This document shows, in pieces, positions 35,717-43,848 of a stretch of DNA of 64,000 bases. The first letter of the stretch is position 1; every line of letters starts with the position of its first letter. Origin of the DNA: Vibrio coralliilyticus (GTDB taxonomy: Bacteria > Pseudomonadota > Gammaproteobacteria > Enterobacterales > Vibrionaceae); contig NZ_CP024628.1 of the NCBI RefSeq assembly GCF_024449095.1, positions 682,001 through 746,000 on the forward strand. Direction: 5' to 3'. The notes under the pieces were generated by a model that worked only from the letters and a program-made list of their open reading frames with translations, was not told the DNA's origin and searched no databases. The position numbers and the translations under genes were made by a program.

Positions 35717-36697
35717 ATGAACAAATCGCAACAAGATATGTCTGATGACAGCGCTGATCTCCTTACTGAAATTTCCGTTGCGTATTATCAGGATGGGGCA
35801 ACTCAAGAAGAAATCTCGAAGAAGTTTTCTGTTTCCCGTGCGAAAGTAGGCCGAATGCTTAAGCAGGCACGTGATGAAGGCATTGTCGAGATCACCGTTA
35901 AATATCACCCTGTATTTAGTGCGAAGATCGAGCAAAGGTTAATAGAGCGATTTGGGGTCAAGCGAGCCTTGGTCGCACTTGATCAACCGAATGAAGAGCA
36001 ACAGCGCCTGCAAGTGGCGGGTTTGGTTTCTAAATACATGGCTAGCTCTATTCAAAATGGCTCGGTGGTGACGGTTGGTCAGGGGCGTAACGTATCTGCT
36101 GTAGCTCATCACGTAGGAGTGATACCTCAGCGTGATGTCAAATTCGTCTGTGGTATCGGTGGTATCCACCCGAGAGGGGGTATGTTTAATGCCGATCATA
36201 TATGTCGCCAGTTTGCGAAAAGCTATGGTGGTACCTCTGAAACTCTTTATGCACCAGCCTATGCAGAAAATCATGAACAAAAACATGCATTTATGCAGAA
36301 TGCAACCGTGAAGCAAACGTTGGATCTTGCCCGTAAAGCTGATGTGGCGCTCGTCGGTATCGGAGACATGAGTGAAAACAGCTATATGGTTGACTTAGGC
36401 TGGTTTACTGCGGATGAAGTGGTGCAATCTCGTATGAATCAAGGTGTAGTCGGGGACTTTGCAGGTTATGACTTCTTTGATATTCAGGGAAAATCGGCTA
36501 AGACGGTCATGAGTGATCGTGTTATTGGTCTCAGTATTGAAGAGTTTCGCCCTATTTCGGAGGTAATTGCGATTGCCGCAGAAAATAGCAAACCATTAGC
36601 CATGCTTGGTGCATTAAGAACAGGCGTCATTGATGTTATTGCAACTAGTGTGAGCAATGCGCTAACCGTTTTAAACTTGGATGAACAAATGAAATAA
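35717..36697 (+). CDS. SorC-family sugar-binding transcriptional regulator
   Basis: The 326-aa protein has an N-terminal helix-turn-helix (YYQDGATQEEISKKFSVSRAKVGRMLKQAR, about residues 16-46) followed by the SorC effector domain, which is related to sugar-phosphate isomerase folds (NVSAVAHHVG, CGIGGIHPRGGMFNADH, VALVGIGDM, and a late AAENSKPLAMLGALRTGVIDVIAT). SorC-type regulators bind a phosphorylated sugar. It is divergent from tal-tkt and likely controls them, and possibly the cmt operon beyond. It has a ribosome site (AGGAG, 35701-35705). Confidence 0.88.
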   Translation: MNKSQQDMSDDSADLLTEISVAYYQDGATQEEISKKFSVSRAKVGRMLKQARDEGIVEITVKYHPVFSAKIEQRLIERFGVKRALVALDQPNEEQQRLQVAGLVSKYMASSIQNGSVVTVGQGRNVSAVAHHVGVIPQRDVKFVCGIGGIHPRGGMFNADHICRQFAKSYGGTSETLYAPAYAENHEQKHAFMQNATVKQTLDLARKADVALVGIGDMSENSYMVDLGWFTADEVVQSRMNQGVVGDFAGYDFFDIQGKSAKTVMSDRVIGLSIEEFRPISEVIAIAAENSKPLAMLGALRTGVIDVIATSVSNALTVLNLDEQMK

Positions 36698-36718
36698 CGA
36701 AAAAATGGTCATCTGCAG

Positions 36719-36746
36719 GCACGAGAGATTGCTCGTGCTTGCTCTT
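36719..36746. terminator. Hairpin between the SorC and LysR genes
   Basis: Stem GCACGAG (36719-36725) pairs with CTCGTGC (36732-36738), followed by TTGCTCTT on the plus strand. It sits between two convergent genes. Confidence 0.6.
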
Positions 36747-37644
36747 AAAGAGTGTTTTCAGCGTTCTCTTTTATGAAATCAATAAAGGCGCGTATTCTGG
36801 CTGGCATCTGTAAGCCATAGTTATGCACTGCCCATACAGGCGCTTTCAATGCCATTCCGTCAGCCGTTAATCTCACTAAATCACCTCGCTCAAGCTCTTC
36901 TTTAATAGCCAGGATAGGCAAACAAGCAAGCCCCAGTCCTGACAAGGTCATCAGGCGAATGGTCGGAATACTGTCTCCCATGCGAGTGGAATGGAATCGA
37001 TAACTGATACTTTGTTTTCCCACCGAGAACTTTCGCTCAACATTTATGCCCTCCCATTGATTCGCAATATAGTCATATTCGAGTAGCTCGGTTGAGGTAA
37101 CAGGCAGTGTAATGTCGCGACTTTTCATGTATTCCGGTGAACAGCACAACACTTGTTCCAATTCGCCAATTTTGGTCGCTCGGGAGCTGGAGTCTGGCAG
37201 CTCCCCCACCGTTATGGAAAGATCGATGTATTTATCGATCAAGTTGAGGCGCATGTCATTGGCAAGGAGTCTAGGCTCTATACGAGGATGATTCTTCACA
37301 AACCGGCACATAGATGGGCCGATAAGGTGTGTCATTAGTGTATGAGGAGAGGTAACCGTCACTGTACCTGCGAGGTCGGTATTCGATTCGCGCACCTCTT
37401 CTTCTGCCAGAGACATCAGTTTTTTCATCTCCAAGCATCGTTGGTAATAACGTTGTCCTGCTTCGGTGAGAGATTGTCGCCGTGTCGTTCGAGTCAGTAG
37501 CTTTACACCTAAATGTTTTTCTAAGCTCTGCAAATGGTGACTTAGTACAGACTTAGAAACATCGAGCTCATCTGCTGCTTTGGTAATGGATCCTGATTCG
37601 ACGATTTGAGCAAAAACCTGCATACGGTGAAGGTCAGATTTCAT
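36745..37644 (-). CDS. LysR-family transcriptional regulator
   Basis: The 299-aa protein has the LysR winged helix-turn-helix at residues 5-65 (MQVFAQIVESGSITKAADELDVSKSVLSHHLQSLEKHLGV, with the unusual SKSVLSHH recognition helix of the CrgA-like branch) and a periplasmic-binding-type effector domain (TVTSPHTLMTHLIGPSM ... LSGLGLACLPILAI). It is divergent from the monooxygenase-like/Rid pair 110 bases away and probably regulates it. Confidence 0.9.
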   Translation of the reverse strand: MKSDLHRMQVFAQIVESGSITKAADELDVSKSVLSHHLQSLEKHLGVKLLTRTTRRQSLTEAGQRYYQRCLEMKKLMSLAEEEVRESNTDLAGTVTVTSPHTLMTHLIGPSMCRFVKNHPRIEPRLLANDMRLNLIDKYIDLSITVGELPDSSSRATKIGELEQVLCCSPEYMKSRDITLPVTSTELLEYDYIANQWEGINVERKFSVGKQSISYRFHSTRMGDSIPTIRLMTLSGLGLACLPILAIKEELERGDLVRLTADGMALKAPVWAVHNYGLQMPARIRAFIDFIKENAENTL

Positions 37645-37757
37645 AAGCGTTATTGTTCTATTTAATGAGATTATTTGTTGGATTTTACTTAATTTATCAT
37701 TAAATCTAAATAATTAAACTCTCCTATGAATTTAAAAAAGGAATAAAAGGGAGAGTG

Positions 37758-38048
37758 ATGAGCATTCTAGTTCAATTTAAACTTAACCATTCGTTGGAAA
37801 ACACCCAGTCTATCAAAGACTTCTTTACAGCAATCTTGCCCGATACGAGAACATTTGCAGGGAATTTGTCGGCACACTTGTATGAAAAGGTTCAGGGGCA
37901 GCATGAATTGGTGTTACTTGAAGAATGGCAGACGCCTCAACATTTTGATAAGTACATTTCGTGGCGTAAAGAGATCGGTGACTTTGACCAGCTTGGCACT
38001 ATGCTTACGGATACACCAACTATTAGCATGCTTTCCAAGGAAGTGTAA
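37758..38048 (+). CDS. Small ABM-fold monooxygenase-like protein
   Basis: The 96-aa protein has the ferredoxin-like ABM (antibiotic biosynthesis monooxygenase/YgiN) pattern: an early beta strand (ILVQFKLN), a helix, then the pair GNLSAHLYEKVQGQHELVLLEEWQTPQHFDKYI, whose HELVLLEEW segment is typical. Members act as quinol monooxygenases or as haem- or aldehyde-handling proteins; the activity here is unknown. The frame allows GTG 37755, but ATG 37758 has better spacing to AGGGAG. Its stop shares one base with the start of the Rid gene. Confidence 0.75.
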   Translation: MSILVQFKLNHSLENTQSIKDFFTAILPDTRTFAGNLSAHLYEKVQGQHELVLLEEWQTPQHFDKYISWRKEIGDFDQLGTMLTDTPTISMLSKEV

Positions 38049-38467
38049 TGAATATTATTTGGAGTCCAGCGACGGTTCCACCACCAGCTGCTAATTACCA
38101 TCAATGTGCAATGATACCTTCTGGCTCGACTCGGTTACATATAGCAGGGCAGCTTGGCATCGATGAGCATGGTAAAGTGCCGACTAGTACAGAAGAACAA
38201 ATGGTTTTGGCATGGCAGAATCTGCGAGGAGTTCTACAAGCGAATCGAATGGACATACAAGACCTGATTAGCGTTCGAATTTACATGGTAAATCGACAAG
38301 ATTTATCGGAATATCAACGAGCTAAAACACGTATTCCTTTTGAAGTAGGTGGATTGCCGACTACTTTACTGTTTGTAAATGGATTATTTGATGAAAACTG
38401 GAAAGTAGAAATTGAAGCAGAGGCTGCAAAACGTTTTCAGATAAGTGAAGTACTTGGAAATTTCTGA
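38048..38467 (+). CDS. Rid (YjgF/UK114) family protein lacking the usual catalytic arginine
   Basis: The 139-aa protein follows the Rid fold (LHIAGQLGIDEHGKVPTSTEEQMVLAWQNLRGVLQANRM, ending in KVEIEAEA). RidA deaminates reactive enamine intermediates using an Arg near the PxR/SxV..LP segment; here that place reads RIPFEVGGLPTTLLF, with no Arg aligned to the active position. It may therefore belong to a Rid subfamily with another role. It overlaps the ABM gene by one base (TAATG), so the two are coupled. A terminator follows. Confidence 0.82.
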   Translation: MNIIWSPATVPPPAANYHQCAMIPSGSTRLHIAGQLGIDEHGKVPTSTEEQMVLAWQNLRGVLQANRMDIQDLISVRIYMVNRQDLSEYQRAKTRIPFEVGGLPTTLLFVNGLFDENWKVEIEAEAAKRFQISEVLGNF

Positions 38468-38481
38468 AAACAAAGTCAACA

Positions 38482-38509
38482 AAGGCAGCTGTTTGTCGCT
38501 GCCTTGTTT
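38482..38509 (+). terminator. Terminator after the Rid gene
   Basis: Stem AAGGCAGC (38482-38489) pairs with GCTGCCTT (38498-38505), then GTTTG. It lies between convergent genes and may serve the sulfurtransferase gene as well. Confidence 0.7.
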
Positions 38510-38514
38510 GCTAT

Positions 38515-39342
38515 TTAGCTAATGGGCAAATGGTCACTCGCCCCCCATTCTGTCCATGAACCATCATAGATAGAGAGGTTTTTGTATCCTGTAAGCTGCG
38601 CGGCTAACAGTACAATCGCTGCAGTAACCCCTGAGCCGCAACTAAATATGTATTGAGATTTATCGCGGCTTAATGATCTTGATAAGATAGATGTTAACTC
38701 GTCGGTTGACTTGAGTTTGTGACCCTCCATTAGCTCTGTAAATGGTTGGCAAACAGAGCTGGGGATATGTCCAGCACGTATGCCCGGTCTTGGCTCAGGC
38801 ACTTGCGCATTAAATCGAGCATGAGAGCGAGCATCAACCGTCTGGTTAGAGAGATTGTCTATTTGTTCTAGAACATATTGAGAATCAACAAAGTAAGATG
38901 GGTTGAGCTGACCGTCGAAATTGCCTTCAGATATCGACTCTTTGTAAGATGTTACTGTTTTGAAGCCAGCGTGTTTCCACTCAGTGAGGCCACCATTTAG
39001 AATGTACACCTCTTTATGACCCATCGCTTTTAACATCCACCACGCTCTCGGAGAGGCAAAGGTACCGCTGTTATCGTACACCACGATAATAGAGTCTTGA
39101 TTAAGACCTATGCTTCTTGCTAACTGATTGAAGCGGTCTTGTGAAGGCATCATATGTGGCAGTGAAGCGTCTGGGTCACAAAAAACCTTGTCATAATCGA
39201 AGCGGATGGTATTAGGGAGCAAGTTATGCTGATCTTTTTCTGTTTCGGATGGGATCTGAAATTCAATACTGGTGTCTAAAACTACCAACTTGCCGGATTT
39301 TTCCAGTTCAATAAGTTCTGCTGGAGAGATAAGCGGTGACAT
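38515..39342 (-). CDS. sseA: 3-mercaptopyruvate-type sulfurtransferase (SseA-like)
   Basis: The 275-aa protein has two rhodanese domains; the first is inactive (VVYDNSGTFASPRAWWMLKAMGH) and the second holds the active-site loop CGSGVTA with C235. CGSGVTA is typical of mercaptopyruvate sulfurtransferases, while thiosulfate rhodaneses have CRxGxR/T loops. It transfers sulfur to cyanide, thiols or carrier proteins. It is the last gene of a moeA-moeB-sseA run on one strand (54 bases after moeB), so a part in sulfur delivery to molybdopterin is suggested by context only. Confidence 0.88.
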   Translation of the reverse strand: MSPLISPAELIELEKSGKLVVLDTSIEFQIPSETEKDQHNLLPNTIRFDYDKVFCDPDASLPHMMPSQDRFNQLARSIGLNQDSIIVVYDNSGTFASPRAWWMLKAMGHKEVYILNGGLTEWKHAGFKTVTSYKESISEGNFDGQLNPSYFVDSQYVLEQIDNLSNQTVDARSHARFNAQVPEPRPGIRAGHIPSSVCQPFTELMEGHKLKSTDELTSILSRSLSRDKSQYIFSCGSGVTAAIVLLAAQLTGYKNLSIYDGSWTEWGASDHLPIS

Positions 39343-39396
39343 GATATTTCCTTATAAGTCTATGTGATTTATAGATTTAATCGGCTCAGTTTGCCT

Positions 39397-40146
39397 CTAA
39401 CTACACACGGCGCAATCAGGCATTTTCATGAGATTCATTTCTCGCCATGACATGGTCATCGCATCAAGAATAAGAATCTTACCTTCTTTTGCCTGTCCGT
39501 ACTTGGCGATAACTTTAATCGCTTCCATTGCTTGCACCGCGCCGATGATGCCTACAACTGGCGCCATGACTCCAGCCTCCACACAACTTAATGCTGCAGA
39601 GCCGAAAAGGGCACTTAAGCATTGGTAGCAAGGTTGTGTTTTATCCTTATAAGTGAAGACACTGACTTGTCCTTCCATTCGTATTGCTGCACCGGAAACC
39701 AGCGGTATTTTTAACGCATAGCAGAGGCGATTAAGTTGATTGCGAGTCTCTACATTATCCGATGCATCGAGCACCAGCGTATGCTGCTCAATTTCCTTTT
39801 TTAAATCCTCATCACTCAAGCGTTGATCTATGGTACGCACTTGCAGGTGAGGGTTCAGCTGCTGAAGAGATTCAGCAGCTGACAGGACTTTCTTTTTGCC
39901 AACGTCGACATCATGATGAAGTACTTGGCGTTGTAGGTTAGACAGTTCGACAACGTCATCATCAATTAAGGTCAGCGAGCCAACCCCAGCGGTCGCTAAG
40001 TATTGACTTGATGCACAACCAAGGCCACCAGCCCCGAGAATCAGCACGGAGCTTCGTTTCAATGCTTCTTGACCGTCAAAATCAAATTGCTTGAGTATAA
40101 TCTGACGGTTATAGCGCAGCATTTCTTGATCGGAAAGGATCTCCAA
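39397..40146 (-). CDS. moeB: Molybdopterin-synthase adenylyltransferase MoeB
   Basis: MoeB adenylates the C terminus of MoaD so that it can be thiocarboxylated for molybdopterin synthesis. The 249-aa protein has the E1-like nucleotide site (LILGAGGLGCASSQYLATAG), LIDDDVVELSNLQRQ, and the zinc cysteines CYQC and CAVC. I place the start at TTG 40146, which has AGGAG 8 bases upstream and gives MEILSDQEMLRYNR, matching the E. coli MoeB N terminus; GTG 40155 would be too close to that ribosome site. It is downstream of moeA by 11 bases. Confidence 0.93.
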   Translation of the reverse strand: MEILSDQEMLRYNRQIILKQFDFDGQEALKRSSVLILGAGGLGCASSQYLATAGVGSLTLIDDDVVELSNLQRQVLHHDVDVGKKKVLSAAESLQQLNPHLQVRTIDQRLSDEDLKKEIEQHTLVLDASDNVETRNQLNRLCYALKIPLVSGAAIRMEGQVSVFTYKDKTQPCYQCLSALFGSAALSCVEAGVMAPVVGIIGAVQAMEAIKVIAKYGQAKEGKILILDAMTMSWREMNLMKMPDCAVCS

Positions 40147-40157
40147 TGTGTTCACTC

Positions 40158-41393
40158 CTAGTAAAGGGTTGAATTGAACAACTGGATATTCACGGTTTCA
40201 CCGACTTCAACACGGCCTCGCTCACGCTCCAAAACAACAAAACAATTGGCTAAACTCATCGAGCGGAACGCGCCAGAACTCTGGTTGCCTGTCGTTTCTA
40301 CTACAAACTTGCCATCTTCGATGGTGTAAACACCACGCTGGTAATCTGTACGCCCCGGCGATTTCTTAAACGCAGTGCGGGTTGTTGCCGGTATAGATTC
40401 AGGCGCTGTCCATTCAGTATGTCCGGCAAGCTTGGCTAGCATAGGTTGAACCAGAACGTACATGGTTAATACCGCTGAAACGGGGTTACCCGGAAGGCCG
40501 CAGAACCACGCGGTCGATAATTTGCCAAAGGCAAATGGTTTGCCAGGCTTGATAGCAAGCTTCCAAAACCCAATTTGGCCCAGTTCTTCAAGAATATCTT
40601 TCGTATAATCAGCTTCCCCGACACTCACACCGCCCGAAGTAACGACGACGTCAGCTAAAGTTTGCGCCTTTTCAAAGGTGGCTTTTAACTCTTCAGGACA
40701 GTCAGGGATAATACCAAGATCAATAGGTTCACAACCAAAGTTCTCGATCAGTGGTTTTATGCCATAACGATTGCTGTCGTATATTTGGCCAGCTTTGAGT
40801 GGTTCTCCAAGAGGCTTTAGCTCATCACCTGTTGAGAAGAAGGCAACACGAGGCTTACGAACGACAGTGACGTGGCTAATACCCAAAGTTGCGATCATTG
40901 GGATATCTCGGGCGGTAAGGCGCGCTCCTTTAGGTAATACGACGTCATCTTTGCGAATGTCATCACCTGTAGGACGAATGTTGTTCTGCGGCTTCACATC
41001 GGTCTGATTGAACTGCACGCCTTGTTCAGTCTGCTCAGTGTTTTCCTGCATGATGACGGCATCACAGCCTTCAGGAATTTGAGCGCCAGTCATAATGCGA
41101 ACGCATGTGCCTTTTGGCCATTCGCCCTCAAAAGGTTGGCCTGCAAAAGATTTACCCGCTAAAGGCAGAACATTATTGTTATTTAAGTCGGCAATACGAA
41201 TTGCGTATCCGTCCATGGCTGAGTTATCAAAAGGAGGAACGAAAATAGGGGAAAGTATATCTTCAGCAAGAACATAGCCAATGGCTTCGGCAAGAGGCAG
41301 TTGTAAGGTGGTTTGGATTGGTTTAATTGGCGACAGCATTTGTTCCATCGCATCTTCGATTGGCATCAGGCCAGGAGCGTCACAGCAACCCAT
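40158..41393 (-). CDS. moeA: Molybdopterin molybdenumtransferase MoeA
   Basis: The 411-aa protein inserts molybdate into adenylated molybdopterin. Motifs include [14 protein letters not shown] (near 56-69), [18 protein letters not shown] (near 102-119), the central MoCF/MogA-like domain with [15 protein letters not shown] and [16 protein letters not shown], and FGLPGNP-type [12 protein letters not shown] near 310. The C-terminal beta barrel ends in the expected place. It is the first gene of moeA-moeB-sseA and is divergent from folE. Confidence 0.95.
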   Translation of the reverse strand: MGCCDAPGLMPIEDAMEQMLSPIKPIQTTLQLPLAEAIGYVLAEDILSPIFVPPFDNSAMDGYAIRIADLNNNNVLPLAGKSFAGQPFEGEWPKGTCVRIMTGAQIPEGCDAVIMQENTEQTEQGVQFNQTDVKPQNNIRPTGDDIRKDDVVLPKGARLTARDIPMIATLGISHVTVVRKPRVAFFSTGDELKPLGEPLKAGQIYDSNRYGIKPLIENFGCEPIDLGIIPDCPEELKATFEKAQTLADVVVTSGGVSVGEADYTKDILEELGQIGFWKLAIKPGKPFAFGKLSTAWFCGLPGNPVSAVLTMYVLVQPMLAKLAGHTEWTAPESIPATTRTAFKKSPGRTDYQRGVYTIEDGKFVVETTGNQSSGAFRSMSLANCFVVLERERGRVEVGETVNIQLFNSTLY

Positions 41394-41655
41394 AATACAG
41401 TCCTAAATCATTATTATATTAGCGTTTAATGAACATCACTTTATCACAGAAATCGTAGTCGCAATAATGACCACGGATAAAATATGGGTGTAATTATTCA
41501 AAAATCCGAGTATCCTTGTCAGCCATCCGAAAGAGGTAAATCCCTCGATTTCTGGGTGTTTTGAGTTGTTCAGTACTGAGCCAGAGTTTGTCGAGGCTTC
41601 AGTCAAATTCAATCGATTGAAGCATGTACGGCAAGTTGATGTAAGAGGAAGTGGA

Positions 41656-42309
41656 ATGTCAGGTCTTAGCGAATCCGCGAAGTTGGTAAAAGATGCGCTA
41701 GAAAGCCGTGGTTTGGAGACGCCAATGTCACCGAACCAAATCAGTCGCGAAGAGAAAAAGGAAAAGATTCAGCACCATATGCGTGAAATTCTTTCTCTAC
41801 TCGAGCTTGACCTTACTGATGACAGTCTCGAAGAAACACCGCATCGCATTGCTAAGATGTACGTTGACGAAATCTTCTCGGGGCTTGATTACGCGAACTT
41901 CCCTAAAATTACAGTGATTGAGAACAAGATGAATGTGAGTGAAATGGTGCGTGTTAAAGACATCACACTCACAAGCACTTGTGAGCATCACCTAGTAACG
42001 ATTGATGGCCGTGCGACTGTAGCGTATATTCCTCGCGGAAAAATCATTGGCTTGTCTAAGATTAACCGCATCGTCCGTTTCTTTGCGCAGCGCCCTCAGG
42101 TGCAAGAGCGCATGACTCAACAAATTTTAGTCGCACTACAAACTCTCTTAGAGTCTGATGATGTTGCTGTGACTATTGATGCGACGCACTATTGCGTGAA
42201 ATCTCGTGGAGTGATGGATGCAACAAGCGAAACCACCACCACTGCGTTAGGTGGTATTTTTAAGAGCAACCCAGCTACGCGCCACGAGTTCCTTCACGGA
42301 ATTCGCTAG
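41656..42309 (+). CDS. folE: GTP cyclohydrolase I FolE
   Basis: FolE makes dihydroneopterin triphosphate from GTP, the first step of folate synthesis. The 217-aa protein carries the zinc and catalytic motifs TSTCEHHLV and [10 protein letters not shown] and the GTP-binding [23 protein letters not shown] stretch. The open frame begins at a TTG at 41566, but the extra 30 residues do not look like FolE; ATG 41656 has AGAGGAAG upstream and gives the usual length. It is a zinc-type (FolE1) enzyme. A strong terminator follows. Confidence 0.95.
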   Translation: MSGLSESAKLVKDALESRGLETPMSPNQISREEKKEKIQHHMREILSLLELDLTDDSLEETPHRIAKMYVDEIFSGLDYANFPKITVIENKMNVSEMVRVKDITLTSTCEHHLVTIDGRATVAYIPRGKIIGLSKINRIVRFFAQRPQVQERMTQQILVALQTLLESDDVAVTIDATHYCVKSRGVMDATSETTTTALGGIFKSNPATRHEFLHGIR

Positions 42310-42335
42310 ACAGTCAGTCGATTTACGAATTATTC

Positions 42336-42364
42336 AAAACCGCTTCCTTGTTGAAGCGGTTTTT
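42336..42364 (+). terminator. Terminator of folE
   Basis: An 11-bp perfect stem (AAAACCGCTTC, 42336-42346; complement 42353-42363) is followed by a T-rich stretch. Confidence 0.9.
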
Positions 42365-42420
42365 ACTTTTTTAACTGCTGACGGATCCACATTCGTTAGC
42401 CATCCTTGAAGGATACACTT

Positions 42421-43797
42421 GTGACAACCTCATTTAAGAGTCTGAATCTTAGAAGTGAATTGATAGAGACGCTGAATAGCCTTAACTACACGGAAATGAC
42501 GCCGATACAACAACAGGCGTTGCCGATCGTTCTTGAAGGCAAAGACGTGATTGGACAGGGTAAAACTGGCTCGGGTAAAACTGCGGCGTTTACACTTGGG
42601 TTACTAAGCAATCTGAACGTTAAACGCTTCCGTGTTCAGACCTTGGTACTGTGTCCAACTCGCGAACTCGCCGATCAGGTAGCGAAAGAGGTTCGTACAC
42701 TGGCACGTGGTATTCACAACATCAAAGTTCTCACGCTGTGTGGTGGCATGCCGATGGGGCCTCAAATTGGCTCACTAGAGCATGGCGCGCATATCTTGGT
42801 GGGTACGCCTGGGCGTATTCTAGATCACCTTTCTAAAGGTCGTATCAATCTAGCTGAGATGAACACTTTGGTTCTGGATGAAGCTGATCGAATGTTGGAA
42901 ATGGGCTTTGAAGAGGCGATTGACGCCATCATTGACGAAGCACCTCAAGACAGACAAACCTTATTGTTTAGTGCGACGTTCCCGAAAAACATTGAGTCAT
43001 TAGCATCTAAAGTGATGCGTAATCCTCAAATGATCAAAGTGGAATCAACGCATCAGACAACCACCATCGAGCAGCGATTCTATAAACTCAATACAGCAGA
43101 AGAGCGTGATGAGGCTCTGGAAGCTTTACTGCTGACCCACAAACCTGAGTCGTCAGTTGTGTTCTGTAACACCAAGAAAGAAGTCCAGAAGGTGACCGAT
43201 GAGCTAAGCCACAGTGGGTTTAGCGTTGTCGAACTTCATGGTGATATGGAGCAGCGTGAACGCGAACAGGCATTGACTATGTTTGCTAACAAAAGTGTCT
43301 CGATTCTTGTTGCGACCGACGTTGCAGCGCGTGGCCTTGATGTTGATAACCTTGATGCTGTGTTTAACTTTGAGTTATCTCGTGACCCAGAAGTTCATGT
43401 TCATCGTATTGGTCGTACTGGCCGTGCCGGGTCGAAAGGGGTGGCATACAGTTTCTATAGTGAGAAAGAGGAATACCGGGTCGCACGAATTGATGAGTAC
43501 ATGGACATTGCCATCTCTCCTGCGATGCTGCCTGAAAAGCCAATCGAGAAACCTTTCTATCCTAAAATGCAAACTATTCAGATCCTTGGTGGTAAGAAGC
43601 AGAAAGTACGCGCAGGTGATATCTTGGGTGCTCTCACTAAACAGGCAGGTCTGGACGGAAACAAGATTGGTAAGATAAATATTCTGCCAATGGTTTCTTA
43701 CGTCGCGGTGGAGCATGACATTGTCAAGCCCGCTTTAAAGCAGCTTCAAACGGGTAAAATGAAAGGACGAAACTTTAAAGCTCGAGTTATGAAATAA
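42421..43797 (+). CDS. dbpA: ATP-dependent RNA helicase DbpA
   Basis: The 458-aa DEAD-box protein acts in large-subunit ribosome assembly, directed to 23S rRNA hairpin 92. Motifs: Q motif before MTPIQQQALP, Walker A GQGKTGSGKTA, CPTRELADQV, DEADRMLEMG, SATFP, and motif VI HRIGRTGRAG. The C-terminal DbpA RNA-binding domain (QKVRAGDILGALTKQAGLDG ... GRNFKARVMK) separates it from other DEAD-box proteins. Start: GTG 42421 follows AAGGA by 7 bases and gives MTTSFKSLN, the DbpA-type N terminus; the frame opens at TTG 42406. Confidence 0.95.
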   Translation: MTTSFKSLNLRSELIETLNSLNYTEMTPIQQQALPIVLEGKDVIGQGKTGSGKTAAFTLGLLSNLNVKRFRVQTLVLCPTRELADQVAKEVRTLARGIHNIKVLTLCGGMPMGPQIGSLEHGAHILVGTPGRILDHLSKGRINLAEMNTLVLDEADRMLEMGFEEAIDAIIDEAPQDRQTLLFSATFPKNIESLASKVMRNPQMIKVESTHQTTTIEQRFYKLNTAEERDEALEALLLTHKPESSVVFCNTKKEVQKVTDELSHSGFSVVELHGDMEQREREQALTMFANKSVSILVATDVAARGLDVDNLDAVFNFELSRDPEVHVHRIGRTGRAGSKGVAYSFYSEKEEYRVARIDEYMDIAISPAMLPEKPIEKPFYPKMQTIQILGGKKQKVRAGDILGALTKQAGLDGNKIGKINILPMVSYVAVEHDIVKPALKQLQTGKMKGRNFKARVMK

Positions 43798-43800
43798 AGA

Positions 43801-43828
43801 AAAGCCAGCCTTTGACTTGGCTGGCTTT
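43801..43828. terminator. Bidirectional terminator between dbpA and msrAB
   Basis: Stem AAAGCCAGCC (43801-43810) pairs with GGCTGGCTTT (43819-43828). A-rich sequence before it gives T residues on the minus strand too. Confidence 0.85.
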
Positions 43829-43848
43829 ATCTCGACATGTTGGATGGA

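Noticed and set aside
41566..41655. N-terminal extension of folE from a TTG start
   Set aside because: The extra 30 residues are unlike FolE, and ATG 41656 has a clear ribosome site.
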